Positions 56,779 to 64,000 of a stretch of DNA of 64,000 nt are shown here, piece after piece. The translations under genes were made by a program, and so were the position numbers. The stretch is from Crocinitomicaceae bacterium (GTDB lineage: Bacteria > Bacteroidota > Bacteroidia > Flavobacteriales_D > Crocinitomicaceae): the NCBI GenBank assembly GCA_016709005.1, contig JADJEU010000011.1:1-64000 (forward strand). The letters run 5' to 3'. The notes beneath the pieces were generated by a model. The model was not told where the DNA came from. It did no database searches and saw only the letters and a list, made by a program, of their open reading frames with translations. Numbering within the stretch: the stretch's first letter is position 1; the number at the start of each line of letters is the position of its first letter.

Positions 56779-56851
56779 GCCGGCATAGCTCAGTTGGTAG
56801 AGCAGCTGATTTGTAATCAGCAGGTCGGAGGTTCGAGTCCCTCTGCCGGCT
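56779..56851 (+). tRNA. tRNA-Thr (anticodon TGT)
   Basis: Acceptor GCCGGCA pairs with TGCCGGC, and the anticodon stem GCTGA/TCAGC encloses TTTGTAA. The T-loop GGTTCGAGTCC is present. No CCA is encoded. It is first in a run of four tRNAs before tuf. Confidence 0.97.
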
Positions 56852-56869
56852 CAAGTAAATAAAGTGCTT

Positions 56870-56951
56870 GGGGAGATACCAAAGTGGCCAACTGGGGCTG
56901 ACTGTAACTCAGCTGACTTAGTCTTCGTAGGTTCGAATCCTGCTCTCCCCA
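56870..56951 (+). tRNA. tRNA-Tyr (anticodon GTA)
   Basis: Acceptor GGGGAGA pairs with TCTCCCC. The anticodon stem GCTGA/TCAGC encloses CTGTAAC. The 82-base length with a long variable arm fits tRNA-Tyr. CCA is not encoded. Confidence 0.96.
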
Positions 56952-56968
56952 CTTTACACTTTATTCAA

Positions 56969-57042
<74 letters not shown>

Positions 57043-57061
57043 AAGATTAAAAGAACATTGT

Positions 57062-57133
57062 GCCGACGTAGCTCAGGGGTAGAGCGTTTCCTTGGTAAGG
57101 AAGAGGTCGTGGGTTCAATTCCCATCGTTGGCT
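57062..57133 (+). tRNA. tRNA-Thr (anticodon GGT)
   Basis: Acceptor GCCGACG pairs with CGTTGGC including one G-U. The anticodon loop TTGGTAA is closed by TTTCC/GGAAG. With the TGT species upstream, the cluster covers most Thr codons. Confidence 0.97.
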
Positions 57134-57219
57134 CGAATGTAGAGTTGCACACTTAATGAGGTGTGTTTTTGTATTGTATAAATTTTGTATTAATAATAAA
57201 AAGTAAACAATTGTAGATT

Positions 57220-58407
57220 ATGGCTAAGGAAACCTATAACCGTTCCAAACCGCACGTAAATATTGGAACAATTGGTCACGTTGACCACGGTAAAACAACT
57301 TTAACTGCTGCTATCACAACAGTTCTTTCTAAAGAAGGACTTGCTGAATTGCGCGATTTCTCTTCAATCGATAACGCTCCAGAAGAAAAAGAAAGAGGTA
57401 TTACTATTAACACTTCACACGTAGAGTATCAAACTCTTAATCGTCACTACGCTCACGTTGACTGTCCAGGTCACGCGGATTACGTTAAGAACATGGTTAC
57501 TGGTGCTGCTCAGATGGATGGTGCAATCCTTGTGGTTGCTGCTACTGATGGTCCTATGCCTCAAACTCGTGAGCATATCCTTCTAGGTCGCCAGGTTGGT
57601 GTTCCTCGTATGGTTGTATTCATGAATAAAGTGGATATGGTTGACGATCCTGAATTGTTAGAACTTGTTGAAATTGAAATCAGAGATTTGTTATCTTTCT
57701 ATCAATATGACGGTGAAAAAACTCCAGTAATTCAAGGTTCAGCTCTTGGAGCTTTGAACGGTGAAGAGAAATGGGTTGCTACTGTAAAAGCTTTGATGGA
57801 TGCTGTTGACAACTGGATTGAATTGCCAATTCGTGAAGTAGATAAAGCTTTCTTGATGCCAGTTGAGGATGTATTCTCAATCACTGGTCGTGGAACAGTT
57901 GCTACTGGAAAAATCGAAACTGGTGTTATCAACTCTGGTGAAGAGGTTGACATTATCGGAATGGGTGATGAAAAACTGAAATCAGTTGTTACAGGTGTTG
58001 AGATGTTCCGCAAGATCCTTGACAGAGGTGAAGCTGGTGACAACGTAGGTTTGTTATTGAGAGGTATTGAGAAAACAGATATCCGTCGTGGTATGGTTAT
58101 CGCAAAACCAGGATCAATCACTCCTCACACTGAGTTCAAAGCTGAGGTTTATATCTTGAAAAAAGAAGAAGGTGGACGTCACACTCCATTCCACAATAAA
58201 TATCGTCCGCAATTCTACGTTAGAACAACAGACGTTACTGGTGAAATTTTCTTAGGAGATGGCCGCGAAATGGTTATGCCTGGTGACAACGTTACAATCA
58301 CTGTAAAATTGATCGTTCCAGTTGCAATCAGCCAAGGTCTTCGCTTCGCTATCCGTGAAGGTGGAAGAACAGTTGGTGCTGGTCAAGTGACTGAGATCAT
58401 TAAATAA
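57220..58407 (+). CDS. tuf: Elongation factor Tu
   Basis: A 395-residue GTPase that brings aminoacyl-tRNA to the ribosome. G1 is GHVDHGKT (19-26), G2 has [13 protein letters not shown]3 is DCPGHADYV and G4 is NKVDMVDD. Domains 2 and 3 follow, with the conserved end [16 protein letters not shown]. It sits in the usual position between a tRNA cluster and tRNA-Trp-secE-nusG. Its own leader (57134-57219) contains AT-rich sequence without a convincing promoter, so co-transcription with the tRNAs is likely. Confidence 0.98.
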   Translation: MAKETYNRSKPHVNIGTIGHVDHGKTTLTAAITTVLSKEGLAELRDFSSIDNAPEEKERGITINTSHVEYQTLNRHYAHVDCPGHADYVKNMVTGAAQMDGAILVVAATDGPMPQTREHILLGRQVGVPRMVVFMNKVDMVDDPELLELVEIEIRDLLSFYQYDGEKTPVIQGSALGALNGEEKWVATVKALMDAVDNWIELPIREVDKAFLMPVEDVFSITGRGTVATGKIETGVINSGEEVDIIGMGDEKLKSVVTGVEMFRKILDRGEAGDNVGLLLRGIEKTDIRRGMVIAKPGSITPHTEFKAEVYILKKEEGGRHTPFHNKYRPQFYVRTTDVTGEIFLGDGREMVMPGDNVTITVKLIVPVAISQGLRFAIREGGRTVGAGQVTEIIK

Positions 58408-58430
58408 GAATTAATATAGAACACAAGTAA

Positions 58431-58460
58431 AAAAAGAGAGGCCTCGTGCCTCTCTCTTTT
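58431..58460 (+). terminator. Terminator between tuf and tRNA-Trp
   Basis: AGAGAGGC (58435-58442) pairs with GCCTCTCT (58448-58455) around CTCGT, followed by CTTTT and directly by tRNA-Trp. The short U-tract suggests partial termination or a processing site, not a full stop. Confidence 0.7.
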
Positions 58461-58531
58461 ACGGGCGTAGTTCAAGGGTAGAATAGCGGTCTCCAAAACC
58501 GTTGATGGGAGTTCGAATCTCTCCGCCCGTG
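58461..58531 (+). tRNA. tRNA-Trp (anticodon CCA)
   Basis: Acceptor ACGGGCG pairs with CGCCCGT. The anticodon stem GCGGT/ACCGT encloses CTCCAAA. Its position between tuf and secE is conserved across many bacteria. Confidence 0.97.
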
Positions 58532-58616
58532 CAAATGAACAGTGACGGACGAGAATAAATGATTGGAAAACTTCCAGTGTTTGTTTGAATTGCGGAACAG
58601 GATAAAATGAAATAAA

Positions 58617-58844
58617 ATGGCTAACATTATTCAATACATCGAAGAGTCTTTTAGTGAATTGGTTCACAAAGTGACTTGGCCAACATGGAATCAACTACAA
58701 AGCAGTGCCATTGTGGTATTGGTTGCGTCGTTGATTTTTGCGTTGATTATTTTTGCGATGGATTTCGTTTTTGGAATCAATGCACCTGACAAATTCTGGC
58801 GAGGAATATTAGGATTTTACTATAGCATCGTTCAACAAGGTTAA
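58617..58844 (+). CDS. secE: Preprotein translocase subunit SecE
   Basis: A 75-residue single-helix subunit of the SecYEG channel. The amphipathic segment YIEESFSELVHKVTWPTW precedes the membrane helix (about 29-50). This is the short form. It is 3 bp before nusG. Confidence 0.95.
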   Translation: MANIIQYIEESFSELVHKVTWPTWNQLQSSAIVVLVASLIFALIIFAMDFVFGINAPDKFWRGILGFYYSIVQQG

Positions 58845-58847
58845 GAC

Positions 58848-59432
58848 ATGGCAGAGGAAAAAGTTAATAAGACTAAGCCGGCTGCTGAAGAAAAAAAACG
58901 CTGGTTCGTTGTTCGTGCTATTGGTGGCAAAGAAAAGAAAGTTCGCGAAGCAATTGAACTTGAAATTAAGCGTCACAAACTAGAGCATTTAGTTGGTCAG
59001 GTTTTAATCCCAACAGAGAAAATATATCAGATTAAGAACGGAAAAAAAATCAGCAAAGAGCGCAGCTATTTGCCTGGTTATGTTCTTATCGAAGCAATAC
59101 TTGACGGTGAAGTGCAACACGTCATTAACAGCGTTCCTAACGTGATCGGATTTATGTCTGGTACCAAGGGCGGTGAGCCAATGCCAATGAGAGTTTCTGA
59201 AGTAAATCGTATTCTTGGAAAAGTTGACGAACTATCAGAACACGAAGAGGAATTAAACATTCCTTACGTAATCGGTGAAACTGTAAAAGTTATTGACGGT
59301 CCGTTCAATGGCTTTAACGGTGTTATCGAAGAAATTAATGAAGAGAAGAAAAAATTACAAGTTATGGTGAAAATCTTTGGACGTAAAACTCCACTAGAAT
59401 TGAGCTATATGCAAGTAGATAAAAGCAATTAA
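58848..59432 (+). CDS. nusG: Transcription termination/antitermination protein NusG
   Basis: A 194-residue factor binding RNA polymerase. The NGN domain (about 18-125) has RWFVVRAIGGKEKKVREAIE and SYLPGYVLIEA. The KOW domain (about 140-190) has GETVKVIDGPFNGFNGVIEE. It follows secE closely. The 91 bp to rplK contain no clear terminator, so the ribosomal genes may be read through. Confidence 0.97.
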   Translation: MAEEKVNKTKPAAEEKKRWFVVRAIGGKEKKVREAIELEIKRHKLEHLVGQVLIPTEKIYQIKNGKKISKERSYLPGYVLIEAILDGEVQHVINSVPNVIGFMSGTKGGEPMPMRVSEVNRILGKVDELSEHEEELNIPYVIGETVKVIDGPFNGFNGVIEEINEEKKKLQVMVKIFGRKTPLELSYMQVDKSN

Positions 59433-59523
59433 TTTTTTATTAACGTGTAGGAGTGCTACGGCGATGTTTTGAATGCTTCCCCCGCCGATTAACGTACGAT
59501 AGAACTACAAAAAACAAACAAAA

Positions 59524-59967
59524 ATGGCAAAACAAATCGTAGGATTAATTAAGCTCCAAATTAAAGGTGGAGCGGCAAATCCTTCCCCTCCAGTAGGACC
59601 AGCTCTTGGTTCGAAAGGTGTTAACATCATGGAGTTCTGTAAACAGTTTAACGCTCGTACGCAGGATAAACCAGGGAAGGTACTTCCGGTAGTAATTACT
59701 GTATATGCAGACAAATCGTTTGAATTCGTAGTAAAAACTCCACCGGTTGCTGTTCAACTTCTTGAGGTGACTAAATTAAAGTCAGGCTCGGCTGAACCAA
59801 ACAGAAACAAAGTAGGTAAAGTTTCGTGGGAACAAATTAAAACAATCGCTGAAGATAAAATTCAGGACATGAATTGTTTTAAAGTTGACTCCGCAATGAA
59901 AATGGTAGCTGGTACTGCTCGCAGTATGGGTATTACAGTTACTGGTGAATTTCCACAAGCAAATTAA
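59524..59967 (+). CDS. rplK: 50S ribosomal protein L11
   Basis: A 147-residue protein of the GTPase-associated centre. Landmarks are [20 protein letters not shown] and [12 protein letters not shown], with the C-terminal rRNA-binding domain ([17 protein letters not shown]). It is 5 bp before rplA. Confidence 0.98.
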   Translation: MAKQIVGLIKLQIKGGAANPSPPVGPALGSKGVNIMEFCKQFNARTQDKPGKVLPVVITVYADKSFEFVVKTPPVAVQLLEVTKLKSGSAEPNRNKVGKVSWEQIKTIAEDKIQDMNCFKVDSAMKMVAGTARSMGITVTGEFPQAN

Positions 59968-59972
59968 TAATC

Positions 59973-60668
59973 ATGGCAAAAGTTAGTAAAAAGAGAAAAG
60001 AAGTGCTCGCGAAAATGGACCGGGCAAAATCTTATTCCTTAGCTGAAGCTTCGAGCCTGGTTAAGGAAATTTCAAATGCAAAATTCGACGGATCAGTTGA
60101 TATTGCAGTACGTTTGGGTGTAGATCCACGTAAAGCAAATCAAATGGTTCGTGGTAGTGTTGCATTACCTCACGGTACTGGTAAAGACGTTCGCGTTCTT
60201 GTTCTTTGTACACCTGATAAAGAAGCTGAGGCAAAAGCTGCCGGAGCTGATCACGTTGGTCTTGATGAGTATATCAACAAAATCAAAGCAGGTTGGACAG
60301 ACATAGATGTGATCATCACAATGCCTTCTGTAATGGGTAAAGTAGGTGCTTTAGGTAAAGTATTAGGGCCACGCGGTCTTATGCCAAACCCAAAAACCGG
60401 AACTGTTACAATGGAAATTGGTAAAGCAGTAACTGAAACCAAAGCTGGTAAAATTGACTTCAGAGTTGACAAATATGGTATCATCCATTCGGCAGTTGCG
60501 AAAGTTTCTTTTAATCCTAAAATGATTGAAGAAAACGCAAACGAATTGTTGCAGACTATTGTCAGAATGAAGCCTTCATCGGCAAAAGGAGCTTACATTA
60601 AAAGTGTATACATGAGTTCTACAATGAGTCCTAGTATCGCTATCGATGCGAAAAGTTTTGTTTCTTAA
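59973..60668 (+). CDS. rplA: 50S ribosomal protein L1
   Basis: A 231-residue protein of the L1 stalk. Landmarks are [20 protein letters not shown] and [18 protein letters not shown]. In many bacteria L1 represses its own rplK-rplA mRNA. I could not identify an L1-binding leader here with certainty. It is 15 bp before rplJ. Confidence 0.98.
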   Translation: MAKVSKKRKEVLAKMDRAKSYSLAEASSLVKEISNAKFDGSVDIAVRLGVDPRKANQMVRGSVALPHGTGKDVRVLVLCTPDKEAEAKAAGADHVGLDEYINKIKAGWTDIDVIITMPSVMGKVGALGKVLGPRGLMPNPKTGTVTMEIGKAVTETKAGKIDFRVDKYGIIHSAVAKVSFNPKMIEENANELLQTIVRMKPSSAKGAYIKSVYMSSTMSPSIAIDAKSFVS

Positions 60669-60683
60669 TAACACGCTGAAATT

Positions 60684-61181
60684 ATGACAAAAGAAGAGAA
60701 ATCGAAGTATATCGAAAATTTAGCGTCGAAGTTATCTGAATCAGGCGTATTCTATTTAACAGATACGGCTGGAATCAACGTAGAAACAATTAACAACTTC
60801 AGAAGAAAATGCTTTCAAAGCAAAGTTGAGTTGCTGGTGGTAAAAAACACCCTGCTTAAAAAAGCGATGCAAAGCCTTGGTGGTAAAAATTACGGTGATC
60901 TTTATGATGCACTGCATGGACCTACTGCTATTATGTTTTCAGAAGTTGGAAACGTTCCTGCAAAATTGATTCAGGAATTCAGAAGAAAAAGTGATAAACC
61001 GGTTTTAAAAGGTGCATACATCCTGGAGGAAACATATGTAGGTGATAAAAACCTAGACTCCCTTGCAGCTCTTAAAAGCAAAAATGAACTCATTGCCGAT
61101 ATTATCGCAGGGCTTAAATCACCTGCTCAGAAAGTTATTTCAGGTCTTACTCGTGAAGATCGTAAATGGGCAGAAAACTAA
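60684..61181 (+). CDS. rplJ: 50S ribosomal protein L10
   Basis: A 165-residue stalk base protein that carries L7/L12. Landmarks are FYLTDTAGINVETINNFRRK, VVKNTLLKKAM and GPTAIMFSE. A 7-bp hairpin (TCTCTGC/GTAGAGA, 61191-61209) follows the stop, before rplL. It may influence the rplL to rplJ ratio. Confidence 0.97.
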   Translation: MTKEEKSKYIENLASKLSESGVFYLTDTAGINVETINNFRRKCFQSKVELLVVKNTLLKKAMQSLGGKNYGDLYDALHGPTAIMFSEVGNVPAKLIQEFRRKSDKPVLKGAYILEETYVGDKNLDSLAALKSKNELIADIIAGLKSPAQKVISGLTREDRKWAEN

Positions 61182-61240
61182 ATTAAATAATCTCTGCTTT
61201 GAGTAGAGAATAGTATAAACTTAAATTAAAACAAAATAAA

Positions 61241-61609
61241 ATGGCTGAATTAAAAGAATTCGCAGAAAAATTGGTTAACCTAACAGTAAAAGAAGTTAAC
61301 GAATTAGCTCAAATCTTAAAAGATGAGTACGGTATCGAGCCTGCTGCTGCTGCAGTGGTTATGGCTGGTGGTGGTGGCGGAGAAGCTGCTGCTGAAAAAA
61401 CTGAATTCGATGTTGTTCTTAAAGATGCTGGTCCAAATAAATTGGCAGTTGTTAAATTGGTTAAAGATCTTACTGGTCTTGGACTAAAAGAAGCAAAAGA
61501 ATTGGTTGACAAAGCACCGTCTCCAGTGAAACAAGGCGTGTCGAAAGACGAAGCTGCTGGTCTGAAAAAATCTCTTGAAGAGGCAGGCGCAGTAGTTGAA
61601 GTAAATTAA
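61241..61609 (+). CDS. rplL: 50S ribosomal protein L7/L12
   Basis: A 122-residue stalk protein. The N-terminal dimerisation helices are followed by an Ala/Gly-rich hinge ([12 protein letters not shown]) and the C-terminal factor-binding domain ([39 protein letters not shown]). The length is normal. Confidence 0.98.
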   Translation: MAELKEFAEKLVNLTVKEVNELAQILKDEYGIEPAAAAVVMAGGGGGEAAAEKTEFDVVLKDAGPNKLAVVKLVKDLTGLGLKEAKELVDKAPSPVKQGVSKDEAAGLKKSLEEAGAVVEVN

Positions 61610-61633
61610 TAAAAATATCGCATTTACACAGAC

Positions 61634-61662
61634 TAGGCACTGCTCTTTTGAGCACGTGCCTA
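61634..61662 (+). promoter_or_regulatory. Hairpin in the rplL-rpoB gap
   Basis: TAGGCAC (61634-61640) pairs with GTGCCTA (61656-61662), and TGCTC with GAGCA inside, with a single bulged C. No U-tract follows, so this looks like a processing or attenuation structure, as occurs at the same place in E. coli, and not a terminator. Confidence 0.55.
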
Positions 61663-61720
61663 CATCTGTTTAAAGAGCCCTTGTTTTTGTCAGAATTTGT
61701 TTAACTAAAAAATTTTAGCC

Positions 61721-64000
61721 TTGGTACCAAAAAATATAATTTCAGAAAGAATCAATCTTGGAAGCCGTGCCTCTACATTAGAGTATCCGGATTTCTTAGA
61801 TATCCAACTCGAGTCGTTCAGACAGTTTTTTCAGTTGGAAACAACTCCGGAAAACCGAAGCGATGAAGGTCTTTTCAAAGTATTCAGTGAAAATTTTCCA
61901 ATCACCGATACCAGAAATCAATTTGTCCTTGAGTTTTTGGATTACTTCATCGATCCGCCGCGCTATACAATCGCGGAATGTATTGACAGAGGATTGACCT
62001 ATAGCGTTCCGTTAAAGGCAAAATTGAAATTGTATTGTACCGATCCTGAGCACGAGGATTTTGAAACAATTGTGCAAGATGTGTATTTGGGAACTATCCC
62101 TTATATGACACCAAAAGGATCATTTGTGATCAACGGAGCAGAGCGTGTAATCGTTTCTCAGTTGCACAGATCTCCAGGTGTTTTCTTTGGACAGAGCAGA
62201 CACGCAAACGGTACTAAATTGTACTCTGCGCGTATCATCCCTTTCAAAGGATCATGGATTGAATTTGCTACAGACATCAACAATGTCATGTATGCTTATA
62301 TCGATCGTAAAAAGAAATTACCTGTTACTACTTTGTTCCGCGCAATCGGTTACGAAACGGATAAAGACATTCTGGAGATTTTTGATCTTGCGGATGAATT
62401 TAAAGTAAGTAAAGGAAACATGAAAAAAGCACAAGGCCGTAAACTGGCTGCACGTGTTTTGAAAACATGGATTGAAGACTTCGTGGATGAAGATACTGGT
62501 GAAGTTGTTTCAATCGAACGTAACGAAGTGTTATTGGATCGTGAAACAATTTTGGATAAAGACCACTTGGATCTTATTGCAGATTCTGGTGTGAAAACAA
62601 TTATCCTTCACAAAGAAAATGTAAACTCTGCAGATTTTGCGATCATTTACAACACGCTTCAAAAAGATACTTCTAACTCAGAAAAAGAAGCTGTTGAACA
62701 TATCTATCGTCAATTAAGAAACGCCGAGCCACCTGATTTTGAAACAGCAAGAAGTGTATTTGAAAAATTATTCTTCTCTGATTCACGTTATGATTTGGGT
62801 GAAGTTGGTCGTTACAGAATAAATACTAAACTCGGCTTGAAAACCGAAATGGATCAAAAAGTGTTGACGAAAGAAGACATTATTTTGATTGTAAAATATC
62901 TGATTGAATTAATCAACGCGAAAGCAGAGATTGATGACATTGATCACTTGTCAAATCGTCGTGTTCGTACAGTTGGCGAGCAATTACATACACAATTTGG
63001 TGTAGGTCTTGCGCGTATGGCCCGTACAATTCGTGAGCGTATGAACGTGCGTGATAACGAGGTGTTCACACCTATCGATTTGATCAACGCAAAAACATTA
63101 TCATCTGTGATTAACTCGTTCTTCGGAACAAATCAGTTATCGCAGTTTATGGATCAAACCAATCCACTTTCTGAGGTTACTCACAAACGTCGTTTGTCAG
63201 CACTCGGGCCTGGAGGTCTTTCACGTGAGCGCGCCGGTTTTGAGGTACGTGACGTTCACTACACTCACTACGGTCGTCTATGTACGATTGAAACTCCAGA
63301 GGGACCAAACATCGGTTTGATTTCTTCTCTTTGCGTGTATGCAAAAGTGAATAAATTAGGTTTCATCGAAACTCCTTATTGGAAAGTAGAAGGTGGTGCT
63401 GTTAAGTTGAATGAAAAACCAACTTATTTAAGTGCTGAAGAAGAAGAAGGAAAAATTATTGCACAGGCAATTGCGAAATTAGATAGCAAAGGAAAAATTC
63501 TTGCTGACCGCGTGAAAGCGCGTTTGGAAGGGGATTTCCCGGTTGTGGATCCGACACAAATCAAATTGATGGACGTTGGTACAAACCAGATTGCGTCTAT
63601 CGCGGCTTCGTCTATTCCGTTCTTGGAGCATGATGATGCTAACCGTGCCTTGATGGGATCAAACATGCAGCGCCAGGCAGTTCCTTTGTTGAAACCAAGT
63701 GCTCCGGTAGTTGGAACAGGAATTGAAAAACTGGTTGCAAAAGACTCGCGTGTATTGATCAATGCAGAGGGTGATGGTGTGGTAGAATATGTAGATGCAA
63801 ACGAAATTAAAATTCGCTACAACATGTCTAAAGATGACAAGTTGGTGAGTTTTGATGGTGATTTGAAAACATACGAATTAACTAAATTCCAAAAAACAAA
63901 CCAGAGTACTACAATCAACCTTCGTCCAATTGTAATGAGAGGAACAAAAGTTGAAAAAGGTCAGGTACTTTGTGAAGGATTTGCAACTGAAGCAGGAGAA
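61721..64000 (+). CDS. rpoB: RNA polymerase beta subunit (5' part, cut by window end)
   Basis: The first 760 codons of the beta subunit, open to the last base of the window. The frame begins after an in-frame TAA at 61706, so TTG 61721 ([15 protein letters not shown]) is the best start; no ATG is available nearby. Landmarks are [14 protein letters not shown], the [19 protein letters not shown] segment and the rifampicin region [33 protein letters not shown] (given here only as key pieces: [25 protein letters not shown]). His and Ser in that region are wild type. The frame is unbroken throughout. Confidence 0.97.
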   Translation, partial: MVPKNIISERINLGSRASTLEYPDFLDIQLESFRQFFQLETTPENRSDEGLFKVFSENFPITDTRNQFVLEFLDYFIDPPRYTIAECIDRGLTYSVPLKAKLKLYCTDPEHEDFETIVQDVYLGTIPYMTPKGSFVINGAERVIVSQLHRSPGVFFGQSRHANGTKLYSARIIPFKGSWIEFATDINNVMYAYIDRKKKLPVTTLFRAIGYETDKDILEIFDLADEFKVSKGNMKKAQGRKLAARVLKTWIEDFVDEDTGEVVSIERNEVLLDRETILDKDHLDLIADSGVKTIILHKENVNSADFAIIYNTLQKDTSNSEKEAVEHIYRQLRNAEPPDFETARSVFEKLFFSDSRYDLGEVGRYRINTKLGLKTEMDQKVLTKEDIILIVKYLIELINAKAEIDDIDHLSNRRVRTVGEQLHTQFGVGLARMARTIRERMNVRDNEVFTPIDLINAKTLSSVINSFFGTNQLSQFMDQTNPLSEVTHKRRLSALGPGGLSRERAGFEVRDVHYTHYGRLCTIETPEGPNIGLISSLCVYAKVNKLGFIETPYWKVEGGAVKLNEKPTYLSAEEEEGKIIAQAIAKLDSKGKILADRVKARLEGDFPVVDPTQIKLMDVGTNQIASIAASSIPFLEHDDANRALMGSNMQRQAVPLLKPSAPVVGTGIEKLVAKDSRVLINAEGDGVVEYVDANEIKIRYNMSKDDKLVSFDGDLKTYELTKFQKTNQSTTINLRPIVMRGTKVEKGQVLCEGFATEAGE

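Overview
The window is a low-GC chromosomal segment from a member of the Bacteroidota, most likely a gliding or T9SS-bearing Flavobacteriales relative. The evidence is gldD and gldE beside ssb and mutY, three secreted proteins ending in type A T9SS sorting domains, a TonB-dependent receptor with a carboxypeptidase-like N-terminus, Bacteroidota-specific DUF families, promoters of the TTG-N19-TAnnTTTG type, and little use of Shine-Dalgarno sequences. The replicon looks chromosomal: there are no phage genes, plasmid genes, IS transposases or CRISPR arrays.

Layout. 1-7000 holds a TonB-dependent receptor, a PhoB-like response regulator and DNA polymerase I (frameshifted). 7000-15100 is the most accessory-like part: an outer-membrane protein, a gene broken by three frameshifts, a DUF5916 protein, a secreted PKD-like protein, DUF2797, and a four-helix-bundle (S23/IVP-type) gene enclosed by inverted arrays of GATTACC-like words. 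15180-18345 holds mlaE-mlaF, a coiled-coil membrane protein and a DUF1684 protein. 18593-23105 (minus strand) is mutY-ssb-gldE-gldD-histidine kinase. 23200-25900 holds an HU-type protein (frameshifted), a 30-residue basic ribosomal-type protein, RNase E/G and RecX. 25900-39600 mixes cold-shock and NYN-LOTUS proteins, secreted T9SS cargo, an S9 peptidase lipoprotein, MarC (frameshifted) and a PASTA protein. 39600-50100 has an RluD-like synthase, a PorE-like OmpA protein, purM-prfA-pyrF, DUF2851, a PspC-like protein, a K+ channel and an RmlD-like reductase (frameshifted). 50100-56700 has an NSS transporter with its MetS-type small subunit, an HhH protein, apt, an acyl-CoA dehydrogenase, rpsU (frameshifted), a Xer recombinase, hpf and a chalcone-isomerase-fold protein. 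From 56700 to the end runs a translation/transcription block: tRNA-Thr, Tyr, Gly, Thr, tuf, tRNA-Trp, secE, nusG, rplK, rplA, rplJ, rplL, rpoB (cut by the window end).

Two themes stand out. First, several intergenic gaps are filled with imperfect palindromic elements, each built from one reiterated short word and its reverse complement (GATTACC, CAACCCAT, CCACAGAG, ACAAAGGTCAC, CTTCGGCTCCGCTCAG). One of them encloses the four-helix-bundle gene and may be the complete form of a mobile family. Second, eight single-base indels break six genes. Five of these genes are otherwise intact and three (polA, hup, rpsU) are normally important, so consensus sequence error is the simplest explanation for most of them. 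The gene with three indels could be either a real pseudogene or a poorly resolved stretch.
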